64,000 bases of DNA, taken from assembly GCF_042432805.1 (NCBI RefSeq), contig NZ_JBHLWO010000002.1, forward strand, positions 1,116,001-1,180,000, written 5' to 3'. The notes below the pieces were generated by a model. It was not told the origin of the DNA. It made no database searches and saw only the letters and a program-made list of their open reading frames with translations. This stretch comes from Olivibacter oleidegradans. Its GTDB lineage: Bacteria > Bacteroidota > Bacteroidia > Sphingobacteriales > Sphingobacteriaceae. Shown here piece after piece: positions 1 through 7,726 of the stretch (the stretch's first letter is position 1; each line of letters begins with the position of its first letter). The position numbers and the translations under genes were made by a program.

Positions 1-229
1 TTTTCTTTTGTTAGCACATTCGACCCTATCTTGACAATAATCCTCTTGTAGCTAAATGCCATTTTTTTAAGCTGAATTTTATTGGAACCAATAAGCGGCG
101 CTTAGTGGTTTCCAAATTAACATCTTTTTATCGCAATAGGCAAAAAAATGACAATAAAATATTCAGAAGGCTTATCCTTTGTTATTATTTGAATTACACT
201 GCCTTAATATTTGCCAGCTCTATACAAGG

Positions 230-1075
230 CTACGTTTTATTTATAACAAGCATCGGTACAACCGCATGAAAGGCTAAATCTTCTGCTAAGTCGGACAGAA
301 ACAACTTGTGAAAGAAGGACCTGTGTCTTTTTGTAAATAAGACTAAAATGGAAGGTTTCATGCGCACCAGCTGATCTCTTAGGTTTTTTAACAGCGTATG
401 AACCGGATTCGTTTTCTCAAAATGGAACGTAATGCCATAGTTGTATTTTTTTTCAACTTCCTGTTGATTATACTTGTCCGGTATAAGAGCCAGATCCGGA
501 ACAAAATGTAGTACTTCAATAGGGGTTTTAAGTGCGGAAGAAAAATTAACAACCCTTTCAATCTCCGCATCAAAATCTTGCAGATCTGATGCATATACGA
601 TCTTGGTAAAAGGTTGAATTGCATAGTCTAGCGGTACAACAATTACGGGGACATCAGATTTTGTTACCAAATTGCCGGTATTTGTTCCGAAAAGCCGGTC
701 TATCTTGTCCGCTCCCTTCGTGCTCATGCATATATAATCGATACCCGAAGTTTTTGCGCAGTAATTTAACAAGGCACTGTCTGCTCTAACGCCTCTGATT
801 ACTTCTACAGAAAAGCGCTTTGGCTGGATTCCCATTTCGTTATATATACCTAAAACGAACTCCTCCAGTTTTACCTGATATGCTGACTGTTCCTTATCCT
901 CAGTGAGAGAAGTTTGAACAACAGGATCTTCCTTGACAGCGAATACTTTGGCTAAATGATTCACATATATAAACTGTAAATGAATTTCAGCGTCCGTTTG
1001 ATTTGCCAAATGTATGGCAAAATGAATACCGGCAAGGGAATTAATGGAAAAATCAGTTGGCACTAAAATTTTCAT
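230..1075 (-). CDS. Universal stress protein, two tandem Usp domains
   Basis: A 281-residue cytoplasmic protein made of two UspA-type alpha/beta domains. The first (about 1-148) opens with MKILVPTDFS and contains a nucleotide-binding-like segment (STKGADKIDRLFGTNTGN) followed by the strand DVPVIVVPL. The second (about 155-281) opens with KIVYASDL and lacks a clear glycine-rich ATP motif. Tandem Usp proteins of this size are typical of Bacteroidota; their exact role in stress survival is mostly unknown. It is transcribed away from the TetR gene across a 186-bp intergenic region that holds palindromic sites. The ATG at 1075 is supported by the immediate start of the first beta-strand. Confidence 0.9.
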   Translation of the reverse strand: MKILVPTDFSINSLAGIHFAIHLANQTDAEIHLQFIYVNHLAKVFAVKEDPVVQTSLTEDKEQSAYQVKLEEFVLGIYNEMGIQPKRFSVEVIRGVRADSALLNYCAKTSGIDYICMSTKGADKIDRLFGTNTGNLVTKSDVPVIVVPLDYAIQPFTKIVYASDLQDFDAEIERVVNFSSALKTPIEVLHFVPDLALIPDKYNQQEVEKKYNYGITFHFEKTNPVHTLLKNLRDQLVRMKPSILVLFTKRHRSFFHKLFLSDLAEDLAFHAVVPMLVINKT

Positions 1076-1103
1076 AATCTTTATTTTTTAAGTTAACTAA
1101 AGC

Positions 1104-1120
1104 AACTTTACGTTAAAGTT
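1104..1120. promoter_or_regulatory. Palindrome upstream of the Usp gene
   Basis: AACTTTA-cgt-TAAAGTT, perfect 7-bp arms with a 3-nt spacer, lies about 30 bp upstream of the Usp start codon. It may be a protein-binding site, but no known consensus matches, so the function is inferred from symmetry and position only. Confidence 0.3.
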
Positions 1121-1201
1121 ACCGCTAATTTTTCAATATTTTAATGACTTAGATCACCTTCCCTTTTTAAACACTTGTTGAAATCGATGCGATCGGATAA
1201 A

Positions 1202-1231
1202 TATTTGCAAAGAATAATATCTTTGCAAATA
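1202..1231 (+). promoter_or_regulatory. Operator-promoter of the TetR gene
   Basis: A perfect inverted repeat with 11-bp arms (TATTTGCAAAG / CTTTGCAAATA) and an 8-nt AT spacer. The right half contains TATCTTTG (1218-1225), a match to the Bacteroidota -7 element TAnnTTTG, which leaves a leader of about 30 nt before the TetR ATG at 1262. A palindrome overlying the promoter of a TetR gene is the usual arrangement for autorepression. No good TTG -33 element is present at the expected spacing. Confidence 0.55.
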
Positions 1232-1261
1232 ATCTGAACATGCAAGCATTAGAATTGCTCT

Positions 1262-1804
1262 ATGAAGAAACAGGGAGCCAATAGAAGAGAAAAAATAATG
1301 GAAGCTGCACTTCTGCTGTTTTCAGTTAAAGGCTATGCAGACACATCGACTAAATTGATTGCCAAAGAAGCCAATGTTTCAGAGGCGCTTATATTTAAAC
1401 ATTTTGAGAATAAAGATAAATTGTTATTCCACCTTATTAAATCGGGTTATCGCAGGGTACTAGTCCAGAATAAGGGAATGTTAACCTATCATGATCCCAA
1501 ATCTTTTTTGCGTTATATGATTGACCTTCCCAAAAAATTAGTAAGTGAAGAGCCACTTTTCTGGAAATTGCAAGAAAGGCTTTCTCATCATGAATTTTCG
1601 AAGCAACAGCATATATTATTTATGAAACCTGTTGATACGGTTGTTAATAAAGCGTTTACCGAGTTGGGAATGGAGAATCCCGCACTTGAAACGCAATTTC
1701 TTTTATTGTTGATTGATACACTGTGGAAAAAAGAAGCTACCGGGGATATGGAGAACATAGATGAAATTGCGAGACTGATAAAGATGAAGTATGGCTTGGA
1801 GTGA
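1262..1804 (+). CDS. TetR/AcrR family transcriptional regulator
   Basis: A 180-residue regulator with the TetR DNA-binding domain at residues about 8-55 (REKIMEAALLLFSVKGY, then the recognition region TSTKLIAKEANVSEALIFKHF). The C-terminal ligand-binding part is unrelated to any family I can name. The start ATG sits about 36 nt after a TATCTTTG promoter element embedded in a perfect 11-bp inverted repeat, so autoregulation is likely. The target genes are not obvious: the divergent neighbour is a universal stress protein and the downstream region is non-coding. Confidence 0.9.
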   Translation: MKKQGANRREKIMEAALLLFSVKGYADTSTKLIAKEANVSEALIFKHFENKDKLLFHLIKSGYRRVLVQNKGMLTYHDPKSFLRYMIDLPKKLVSEEPLFWKLQERLSHHEFSKQQHILFMKPVDTVVNKAFTELGMENPALETQFLLLLIDTLWKKEATGDMENIDEIARLIKMKYGLE

Positions 1805-1859
1805 AACAATTGTTTTACCAAAAGGTGAGTGTTTACTTACTTAATTTTTAAATATTTTT

Positions 1860-1888
1860 TTGGTTTTACGTTTTAAACGTTACATTTG
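1860..1888 (+). promoter_or_regulatory. Bacteroidota-type promoter with no gene after it
   Basis: TTG (1860-1862), an 18-nt spacer, then TACATTTG (1881-1888), a good match to TTG-N19-TAnnTTTG. No ORF follows on this strand; an intrinsic-terminator-like hairpin begins about 45 nt downstream, so the pair could make a short RNA. Confidence 0.45.
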
Positions 1889-1933
1889 TTCAACTAATCA
1901 ATTATAAAACTAAGAATTTTTACATAGAGCATC

Positions 1934-1975
1934 CGTGAGTTTTACAAAACCCTTGCAAAACTCACGTTTTTCTTT
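1934..1975 (+). terminator. Rho-independent terminator
   Basis: CGTGAGTTTT and AAAACTCACG form a perfect 10-bp stem around a 13-nt loop, followed by TTTTTCTTT on the plus strand. It could end the TetR transcript (stop at 1804) or a short RNA from the promoter at 1860-1888. Confidence 0.75.
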
Positions 1976-1993
1976 ATCCTCGAGATGGCTCGC

Positions 1994-2025
1994 TCACGGG
2001 CGAAAAGTCTCTTACTTCTCCCGTG
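1994..2025. repeat. CACGGG/CCCGTG hairpin
   Basis: TCACGGGCG... and ...CCCGTG form a GC-rich stem that continues inward with AAAAGT/ACTTCT. It lies just downstream of the minus-strand gene at 2067-2420 and has no U-tract on either side. A hairpin with the same TCACGGGCG and CCCGTG arms occurs at 15426-15457. Confidence 0.4.
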
Positions 2026-2066
2026 TTAAATAGTAAAAACGAATTGCTAAATATATTATTGTTTAA

Positions 2067-2420
2067 CTAAACGTATTTTCCTTCATAACCACGATCGTCT
2101 GCCTGGTCTTTTTCTAATGCAAATGATTTTATTTGAGGTTTAATGGGGTTCAAATGAGTACCTTCTTGTTTCTCCTCTTCTTTGGTTTCTACATTTCCTA
2201 CGGCTCGTACGGAATCTAAATGTTGAAAAAGCTCTTTCAGTGCTTTGCAAATGTTTCTTAAATATTTTTCATTCGTAGAACAGAGATCACTATCGGTGAG
2301 ATCTCCAATGTCTTGAAAGTGAAGTGTCGTAATTTTTCCATTGCTAATAACGGCATGGAATTCGTTGGTATCCGGAAAATCCCATTTAAGCTGATGTATG
2401 GTAGTAGTTGTAATCTCCAT
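2067..2420 (-). CDS. Hypothetical protein, 117 aa
   Basis: A small acidic soluble protein without signal peptide or membrane segment. The N-terminal 75 residues look folded (HQLKWDFPDTNEFHAVISNG, then a helix ending LKELFQHL). The C-terminal 35 residues are charged and probably disordered (ETKEEEKQEG and EKDQADDRGYEGKYV). I do not recognise a family. It stands alone between a hairpin region and the M23 peptidase gene, transcribed on the opposite strand to its neighbours. Coding status is supported by the clean start and the biased amino-acid composition. Confidence 0.6.
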   Translation of the reverse strand: MEITTTTIHQLKWDFPDTNEFHAVISNGKITTLHFQDIGDLTDSDLCSTNEKYLRNICKALKELFQHLDSVRAVGNVETKEEEKQEGTHLNPIKPQIKSFALEKDQADDRGYEGKYV

Positions 2421-2664
2421 GGTGATATGGGTTAATGGTTAATGAAATAGTGCATTTTAAATTTTCCCCAGATGGTTTTAATCACGTAATAGTTACCAAT
2501 ATGTATACCACTTTTCCGTATCTGAAGAAGAGTAGATCAGTCCATCCATAATATTTCGGCGTATTACACAATAAAATTGTTCTTTTTTTGTTATTCTAAT
2601 ACATTATTTAGATTTTAGTACACAAATTTTGATACATAACAGTAAATCGCCCAAACCCGACTAT

Positions 2665-3987
2665 ATGAAATTCAATAAGTATACCATTAAGATCCTGGTA
2701 GTTTTAATACTTGTTTTAGGATCAGGTATTGTATTCTTTTCTGGATTCGAAATAAATAGAACATCAGAAGAATCACCCACCAAAGCAGTAAATGCCCAAG
2801 AGAAGATTCCGGTTCCACTTCCAAAGCAATTCAATCTAGCCGTCGATTCCTTCGATGTTCATAATAATAAGGTTGAGAGAAATCAATTCCTGTCCAATAT
2901 TCTATCGGCTTATCAGGTTGACCCTGTTACGATCAGCAAACTTGCTGATAAATCAAGAGCTATATTCAATGTACGTAAAATTTCAGCCGGAAATCCATAT
3001 ACGATCTTTACGTATAAAAATAACCCACAAAAAGCAGCCTACTTTATTTATCAACCGAATCCGATAGATTATATTGTATATGATCTCCGGGATACGTTAA
3101 ATGTGTATGCTGGTAAGAAGGATGTTGCTGTCAGGTTGGAAACCGTGGCGAGTGATATCAATCATTCGCTTTATGAAGCGCTGCAGCGGAACGGTGCAGA
3201 TCCACAACTAGCTATCAAGTTAGCGGAAATTTATGGATGGGCGATCGATTTTTATGCGATTGGTGAGAATGATTGGTTTAAAATCCAATATGAAAGGCGA
3301 TATGTAGATGATCGGCCTGTAGATGCAGGTCATATTGTGTCTGCGGTGTTTTCACATAAAGGGAAAGAATTGTCGGCATTTTATTTTCAGACAGACAGTA
3401 CAACTAAAGGAGAGTATTATGATGAAGAAGGTAATAGCGTAAGAAGGGCTTTTTTGAAAGCACCCCTGAAATTTAGCCGGATAACCTCGCGGTATACAAA
3501 GCGACGGTTGCACCCTGTACAGAAAATTTGGAAGGCGCATTTGGGAACCGATTATGCTGCTCCGAGAGGCACACCCATCATTGCTACCGGTAATGGCGTG
3601 GTTACCGAGTCGGCCTTCTCTAAATTCAATGGTAATTATGTGAAAATAAAACATAATGGAACTTACACTACGCAGTATTTACACATGAGCAAACGGGCGG
3701 TTCGTTCCGGTCAACGTGTTCAACAAGGTCAAGTTATCGGCTACGTGGGAAGCACGGGATTGGCTACCGGTCCACATGTCTGCTACCGTTTTTGGAAGAA
3801 TGGAAAACAAGTGGATGCACTAAAGCAAAACTTTAGAGAAACCACGCCCCTTCCCTCTAAATTTCTATCGGCTTTCAAGGCTGTCGTAGCAAGAGAGCAA
3901 GAGGTTCTCGCTTCGCTCAACGTAGTTGCAGGAGATGCATTAGCGTCTTCCACTGAGCTAACTGATCGTGAGGAAAAAGCGCTGTAA
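2665..3987 (+). CDS. M23 family peptidoglycan metallopeptidase
   Basis: An envelope protein of 440 residues, with an N-terminal transmembrane anchor (IKILVVLILVLGSGIVFFSG) and a C-terminal LytM/M23 domain. The zinc-binding region is present as HLGTD (His292, Asp296) and GPHVCYRF. The canonical HxH at the second site is H-V-C here (His371, Cys373), a variant I associate with Bacteroidota relatives of this protein. The family cleaves peptide cross-links of peptidoglycan or acts as a non-enzymatic activator. I prefer the ATG at 2665 to a TTG at 2629, because it directly precedes the basic n-region. TatD starts 31 nt downstream, so co-transcription is plausible. Confidence 0.85.
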   Translation: MKFNKYTIKILVVLILVLGSGIVFFSGFEINRTSEESPTKAVNAQEKIPVPLPKQFNLAVDSFDVHNNKVERNQFLSNILSAYQVDPVTISKLADKSRAIFNVRKISAGNPYTIFTYKNNPQKAAYFIYQPNPIDYIVYDLRDTLNVYAGKKDVAVRLETVASDINHSLYEALQRNGADPQLAIKLAEIYGWAIDFYAIGENDWFKIQYERRYVDDRPVDAGHIVSAVFSHKGKELSAFYFQTDSTTKGEYYDEEGNSVRRAFLKAPLKFSRITSRYTKRRLHPVQKIWKAHLGTDYAAPRGTPIIATGNGVVTESAFSKFNGNYVKIKHNGTYTTQYLHMSKRAVRSGQRVQQGQVIGYVGSTGLATGPHVCYRFWKNGKQVDALKQNFRETTPLPSKFLSAFKAVVAREQEVLASLNVVAGDALASSTELTDREEKAL

Positions 3988-4018
3988 AAATAAAAATCAT
4001 TTTGTTTAGGTAAATCTT

Positions 4019-4678
4019 TTGCGAAAGTTTATAAACATTCATACCCATAATAAACAAACAGAAGGGGTTGTAAGTGTTATTAATCTTGGAGATAACTACA
4101 ACCGATGTCTTGATTTCAATCCGTGTTCGATTGGTATCCATCCTTGGTTTGTGACCGATACCTCTTTTAAAGGTCAACTGGATGAGCTAGCAAACTATGC
4201 TGCACATGAAACGGTTTTCGCAATCGGTGAATGTGGTTTGGATAAACGGTGCGAGACTGAATGGCTTCTTCAGGAAAAGGCTTTCTTTGAACAAATAAAG
4301 CTTGCGAATCGGATTGATAAACCCCTACTAATTCATTGCGTAAAGGCTTTTGGCGAAGTTGTTCAGTGCCTGCAAAAAGTTAACAGCAAAGTGCCTGTCA
4401 TTTTTCATGGTTTTAACAGGGGCATAACTGTTGCTCGTACTTTGATAGAGAAAGGATATTATTTGTCATTTGGCCGTTCTCTAATTAGAGATCAACATCT
4501 TGAATCGCTAAAAGCATGTCCGCTCACTCAACTCTTTCTGGAAACAGATGATGCCGAATTAGAAATAGAAACGGTTTACAACAAAGCATCGGTAGTGCTA
4601 GGTATGCCGGTAGAGGCATTGGCCGTACAACTTCACGAGAACTATGCCCGTGTTAAAAAGACAAAATTTAATATATAA
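4019..4678 (+). CDS. TatD family metal-dependent hydrolase
   Basis: A 219-residue TIM-barrel hydrolase related to TatD DNases. Metal ligands are recognisable: the N-terminal HTH (residues 8-10), AIGECGLD, LIHCVKAF, IFHGFNRG and LETDDAE. At 219 residues it is shorter than the usual 250-265, as in many Bacteroidota members. The start appears to be TTG at 4019, since no in-frame ATG precedes the essential HxH motif. It follows the M23 gene by 31 nt and is followed after 5 nt by tcdA, which suggests an operon. The substrate is uncertain. Confidence 0.88.
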   Translation: MRKFINIHTHNKQTEGVVSVINLGDNYNRCLDFNPCSIGIHPWFVTDTSFKGQLDELANYAAHETVFAIGECGLDKRCETEWLLQEKAFFEQIKLANRIDKPLLIHCVKAFGEVVQCLQKVNSKVPVIFHGFNRGITVARTLIEKGYYLSFGRSLIRDQHLESLKACPLTQLFLETDDAELEIETVYNKASVVLGMPVEALAVQLHENYARVKKTKFNI

Positions 4679-4683
4679 AATAC

Positions 4684-5403
4684 ATGCAAGAAACAGCTTG
4701 GTTGTCGAGAACGGAAGTTCTGATAGGTAAGGAAAATTTGAATAAATTAATTAATAGCCATGTAATGGTACTGGGCTTAGGTGGTGTCGGTTCGTTTGCC
4801 GCCGAATTTTTATGTAGAGGAGGTGTAGGAGAAATGACCATAATCGACGGCGATGTGGTGGATCCGAGCAATAGAAATAGACAACTGCCCGCATTAGCAA
4901 CAACGCATGGGCAATCAAAAGCGACATTAATGGCTGAACGCTTGTACGCCATTAACCCCGAATTGAAATTGCATGTCATCAACGATTTTATGAGCCCTGA
5001 ACGCATCGAATCCCTAATTAATATGAATCCGGATTATGCGGTAGATGCTATAGATAGTATAACACCCAAACTTTCTTTTATTAGGCAAGCCTATGCAAAA
5101 CGAATCCGTTTTGTCAGTTCAATGGGAGCCGGTGGTAAAGTAGATCCCACCAAATTGGAAGTGGTTGATATTTCACAGACTTACAATTGTCCATTGGCGC
5201 AACATATTCGTAAAAAACTTAAGAAACACAAAATTTACAAAGGGGTTAAAGTCGTTTTTTCTTCTGAGCTTCCTGATAAGAACTCACTGATCTATACAGA
5301 TGGAAGTAACTATAAAAAATCTGCTTACGGCACGATGTCTTACATACCGGCAACATTTGGAGCGGCGGCTGCCTCAGCTGTTATAAGAGATTTAATAAAA
5401 TAG
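4684..5403 (+). CDS. tcdA: tRNA threonylcarbamoyladenosine dehydratase TcdA
   Basis: A ThiF/E1-like enzyme of 239 residues that uses ATP to cyclise the N6-threonylcarbamoyladenosine at position 37 of tRNA. The nucleotide-binding loop VLGLGGVGSFAAE is at about 30, followed by IIDGDVVDPSNRNRQLPA and VDAIDSITPK, all typical of the CsdL/TcdA family. The CPLAQ segment and the basic stretch IRKKLKKHK are near residue 180. It starts 5 nt after the TatD stop and is followed by a strong terminator, so it ends the transcription unit. Confidence 0.93.
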   Translation: MQETAWLSRTEVLIGKENLNKLINSHVMVLGLGGVGSFAAEFLCRGGVGEMTIIDGDVVDPSNRNRQLPALATTHGQSKATLMAERLYAINPELKLHVINDFMSPERIESLINMNPDYAVDAIDSITPKLSFIRQAYAKRIRFVSSMGAGGKVDPTKLEVVDISQTYNCPLAQHIRKKLKKHKIYKGVKVVFSSELPDKNSLIYTDGSNYKKSAYGTMSYIPATFGAAAASAVIRDLIK

Positions 5404-5429
5404 TTTTTTTCTTATTTCTTTATAAGTAA

Positions 5430-5458
5430 AAAGGCCTCCAGGGAGATTGGAGGCCTTT
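5430..5458 (+). terminator. Terminator after tcdA
   Basis: AAAGGCCTCCA and TGGAGGCCTTT form a perfect 11-bp stem with a 7-nt loop 26 nt after the tcdA stop. The A and T runs at the stem base let it act on both strands. The remainder of the gap to 5666 is AT-rich with no supported feature. Confidence 0.85.
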
Positions 5459-5666
5459 GTTATTATTAAAAAAAGCGGCCGGATGGCCTAGACATAGGAT
5501 TGCAAATATACTGAGAAAGTCTAGAAGTGTTTCATAATTCTATTGTTTTTTTCATATTTATAAAATATTGTCTTCTGATATGCCCTTTGTCGCCATTCTT
5601 TTTTAATTCTATTGATCTTTTGTTTAACAATATCTTAATAGTTAATAATTGTAGCTAATCCGGTAA

Positions 5667-6188
5667 TCATTGCACAGTCCAACCATCCTTGGTTAGGCTC
5701 AGTTTAGCTTCATGCTTTTTTATTTGGCTATAGTCTTTTTTATCTAACTTTGAAAAGGGATTAACATTTATATACTTGGTTGTAAAGGTAACAAGGGCGG
5801 TTTTTTGTTGTTCGCTGACTTGTACCGACACAACCGAATCAAGTACCTCCTCTGCGATTTTTACCTTCTGGACAGAGCTTAACTGCCCTTTATCGGGAGG
5901 CAATAAGAGCTCACTTGCTTTGTCAGTAAAACGAATAATAGCCTTTTGATTCTCTCCTGTTTTATGATTGCGTTCTACCTGTACCAATCCATCTTTTTCC
6001 AAACCGGCATCTAACACTCGACGTCCGTCTTCGGCATCTTTCGTATAAATTTGATAGCTCTGAATCTGCGGATATTTTCTATGCTGCTCAATGAGCTTGT
6101 ACGCCTCTTCCTTTGTTAACGATATTTTATTACAGGCGCATACTATAAGTGCTGCAGAAAATAAAAATAAGATTTTGAAAGTCTTCAT
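5667..6188 (-). CDS. Hypothetical lipoprotein
   Basis: A secreted lipoprotein of about 173 residues. The signal peptide MKTFKILFLFSAALIVCAC ends in a lipobox (LIVCAC-N), so the mature protein is anchored to a membrane. The mature part is polar and lysine-rich, with no motif I recognise (KEEAYKLIEQHRKYPQIQSY, LLLPPDKGQLSS, TKDGWTV). An in-frame ATG six codons upstream (6206) is possible, but the second Met gives the better signal peptide. It is divergent from the SatD gene and shares a 101-bp promoter region with it. Confidence 0.7.
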   Translation of the reverse strand: MKTFKILFLFSAALIVCACNKISLTKEEAYKLIEQHRKYPQIQSYQIYTKDAEDGRRVLDAGLEKDGLVQVERNHKTGENQKAIIRFTDKASELLLPPDKGQLSSVQKVKIAEEVLDSVVSVQVSEQQKTALVTFTTKYINVNPFSKLDKKDYSQIKKHEAKLSLTKDGWTVQ

Positions 6189-6246
6189 TTTATATAGTTT
6201 TATCATGTAAAAATATAGGTTTTAACGATTTTTATAGATTATTTAG

Positions 6247-6282
6247 CCGATATTTTTTAATATCGGATTTTTGTCCGATATT
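6247..6282. promoter_or_regulatory. Array of CCGATATT half-sites before satD
   Basis: Three alternating half-sites: CCGATATT (6247-6254), AATATCGG (6259-6266) and CCGATATT (6275-6282). The first two form a perfect 8-4-8 palindrome, and the second and third form a perfect 9-6-9 palindrome. The array ends 7 bp before the SatD ATG. The SatD C-terminus carries a helix-turn-helix, so SatD itself is the natural candidate ligand (inference). Confidence 0.55.
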
Positions 6283-6289
6283 GCTGCTT

Positions 6290-6901
6290 ATGATAGCGGT
6301 ACTAACAGGAGATATAATCAATTCAAGAAAGGCGAAATCTGCGAGAGAATGGAATGATCTGTTAAAGGAAAGTCTTTCCAAGGTGACTGAAAGTGATACA
6401 GACTGGGAAATCTTTAGAGGCGATAGTTTTCAGCTGGAACTATCAAATCCAGTAAATGCCTTGCATAGCGCTTTGTACTTAAAAGCGAGCTTAAAGACCG
6501 TAAAGGACTTAGACGCTCGAATATCAATAGGTGTTGGAGCGAAAAGCTTTACAGGAGAGCGTGTCACCGAATCATATGGTGATGCCTATCTTTTCTCGGG
6601 CGAACAATTTGAATTACTTAAAAAAAATAAACAAACTTTGGCCATTCGAACCGGGAACAATACTTTTAATGAAGATTTCAATTTGTTTTTCAGGCTTGCC
6701 CTTACCTTCATCGATAATTGGACACCAAATTCGGCTATGTTGGTACAAACGGTTTTTGATCATCCGAGCTTATCACAAAAGGAATTGGGTGAAATTTTGG
6801 GAATAAGCCAGTCGTCGGTAAGTGAACGGTTTAATCGTGCCTATCTTGCGGAAATTAGGGATCTCATTGAATTGTTTGAAAAAAGACTGAAATCAATTTA
6901 A
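6290..6901 (+). CDS. SatD family protein with C-terminal HTH
   Basis: A protein of 203 residues beginning MIAVLTGDIINSRK, the signature opening of the SatD family (first named in streptococcal acid tolerance). The N-terminal domain (about 1-135) has an alternating alpha/beta pattern with FRGDSFQLEL and ARISIGVGAK, reminiscent of nucleotidyl-cyclase-like folds. The C-terminus holds a helix-turn-helix (LSQKELGEILGISQSSVSER). I chose ATG 6290 rather than a TTG at 6281, because the family starts at MIAV and the TTG lies inside a palindrome. The DUF3307 gene follows after 9 nt. The biochemical function is unknown. Confidence 0.82.
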   Translation: MIAVLTGDIINSRKAKSAREWNDLLKESLSKVTESDTDWEIFRGDSFQLELSNPVNALHSALYLKASLKTVKDLDARISIGVGAKSFTGERVTESYGDAYLFSGEQFELLKKNKQTLAIRTGNNTFNEDFNLFFRLALTFIDNWTPNSAMLVQTVFDHPSLSQKELGEILGISQSSVSERFNRAYLAEIRDLIELFEKRLKSI

Positions 6902-6910
6902 TAACTTAAA

Positions 6911-7621
6911 ATGGAGCTGTTTTTAAGGTTGTTATTGGCCCACTTGATAGGCGACTTCTTTATACAAAGTGATAAAGGCGTAAAGTCAAAAGAACATAAG
7001 AAAGTAAAATCCCCTTACCTCTACTACCATTGTTTGCTTCATATCGGTTTGGCATGGTTGATGGCTTGGGATATCCAATTTTGGCCTTATGCTGTTTTCA
7101 TTGGATTGACACATTATTTAATCGATTTGGCGAAACTATATTTTCAACAAAAGAAATGGCAGGTGGAGGCGCTAATTGTTGACCAGATCTTTCATGTTTC
7201 AATTATTGCTGCGGCCGTTATAATGGCTGAAAGTGTGGAGATACCCTCTTTGGACAAGCTGTTCGATGCGGAAAAACTGGTCCTATACTTTTGCCTGCTA
7301 TTTCTCACAAAACCATGTTCAATACTTATTAAAACGGCTATTTCTAAATGGACACCTCAAGAGGACGGAAGGGTTGACAGTTCATTGCAGAATGCGGGGA
7401 AGTGGATTGGTTATTTGGAGCGATTATTGATTTTTGTCTTCATTATCGTAGGAAAGTTCGACGCGGTTGGTTTTTTATTGGCCGCTAAATCAATTTTCAG
7501 ATTCGGCGACTTGAAGCAAGGTGATGACAGAAGACTGACTGAATATGTGTTAATAGGTACATTACTAAGCTTTGGTATTGCTGTCGTGATTGGCTTGTTT
7601 TATTACGGTTGGTTTGGATAA
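6911..7621 (+). CDS. DUF3307 membrane protein
   Basis: A 236-residue integral membrane protein with about six hydrophobic helices. The N-terminal motif LLAHLIGDFFIQSD and the LTHYLIDLAK segment identify DUF3307. It is paired with SatD (9-nt gap), a pairing common in Bacteroidota, which implies a joint but unknown function, perhaps SatD sensing coupled to a membrane partner. A long-armed hairpin begins 2 nt after its stop codon. Confidence 0.85.
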   Translation: MELFLRLLLAHLIGDFFIQSDKGVKSKEHKKVKSPYLYYHCLLHIGLAWLMAWDIQFWPYAVFIGLTHYLIDLAKLYFQQKKWQVEALIVDQIFHVSIIAAAVIMAESVEIPSLDKLFDAEKLVLYFCLLFLTKPCSILIKTAISKWTPQEDGRVDSSLQNAGKWIGYLERLLIFVFIIVGKFDAVGFLLAAKSIFRFGDLKQGDDRRLTEYVLIGTLLSFGIAVVIGLFYYGWFG

Positions 7622-7623
7622 GA

Positions 7624-7719
7624 GGAACGTCTAGGCGTATTGCTTCATTATCATCCCGATTCTAGCGTTTCAAATCATTCCATTCAATGCGCGACGAAAA
7701 TGCAACTTATAGACGTTCC
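7624..7719. repeat. Long-loop hairpin element between convergent genes
   Basis: GGAACGTCTA (7624-7633) and TAGACGTTCC (7710-7719) are perfect 10-bp arms 76 nt apart. Inside them GCGTATTG (7635-7642) pairs with CAATGCGC (7685-7692), with one G-U pair, so the element can fold as two stacked stems. It may act as a transcription terminator for the two converging genes. A similar 93-nt element lies at 47126-47218. Confidence 0.5.
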
Positions 7720-7726
7720 CCCTGTT

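Noticed and set aside
2629..2664. TTG-started extension of the M23 peptidase
   Set aside because: Adds a few polar residues before the basic n-region; ATG 2665 fits the membrane anchor better.
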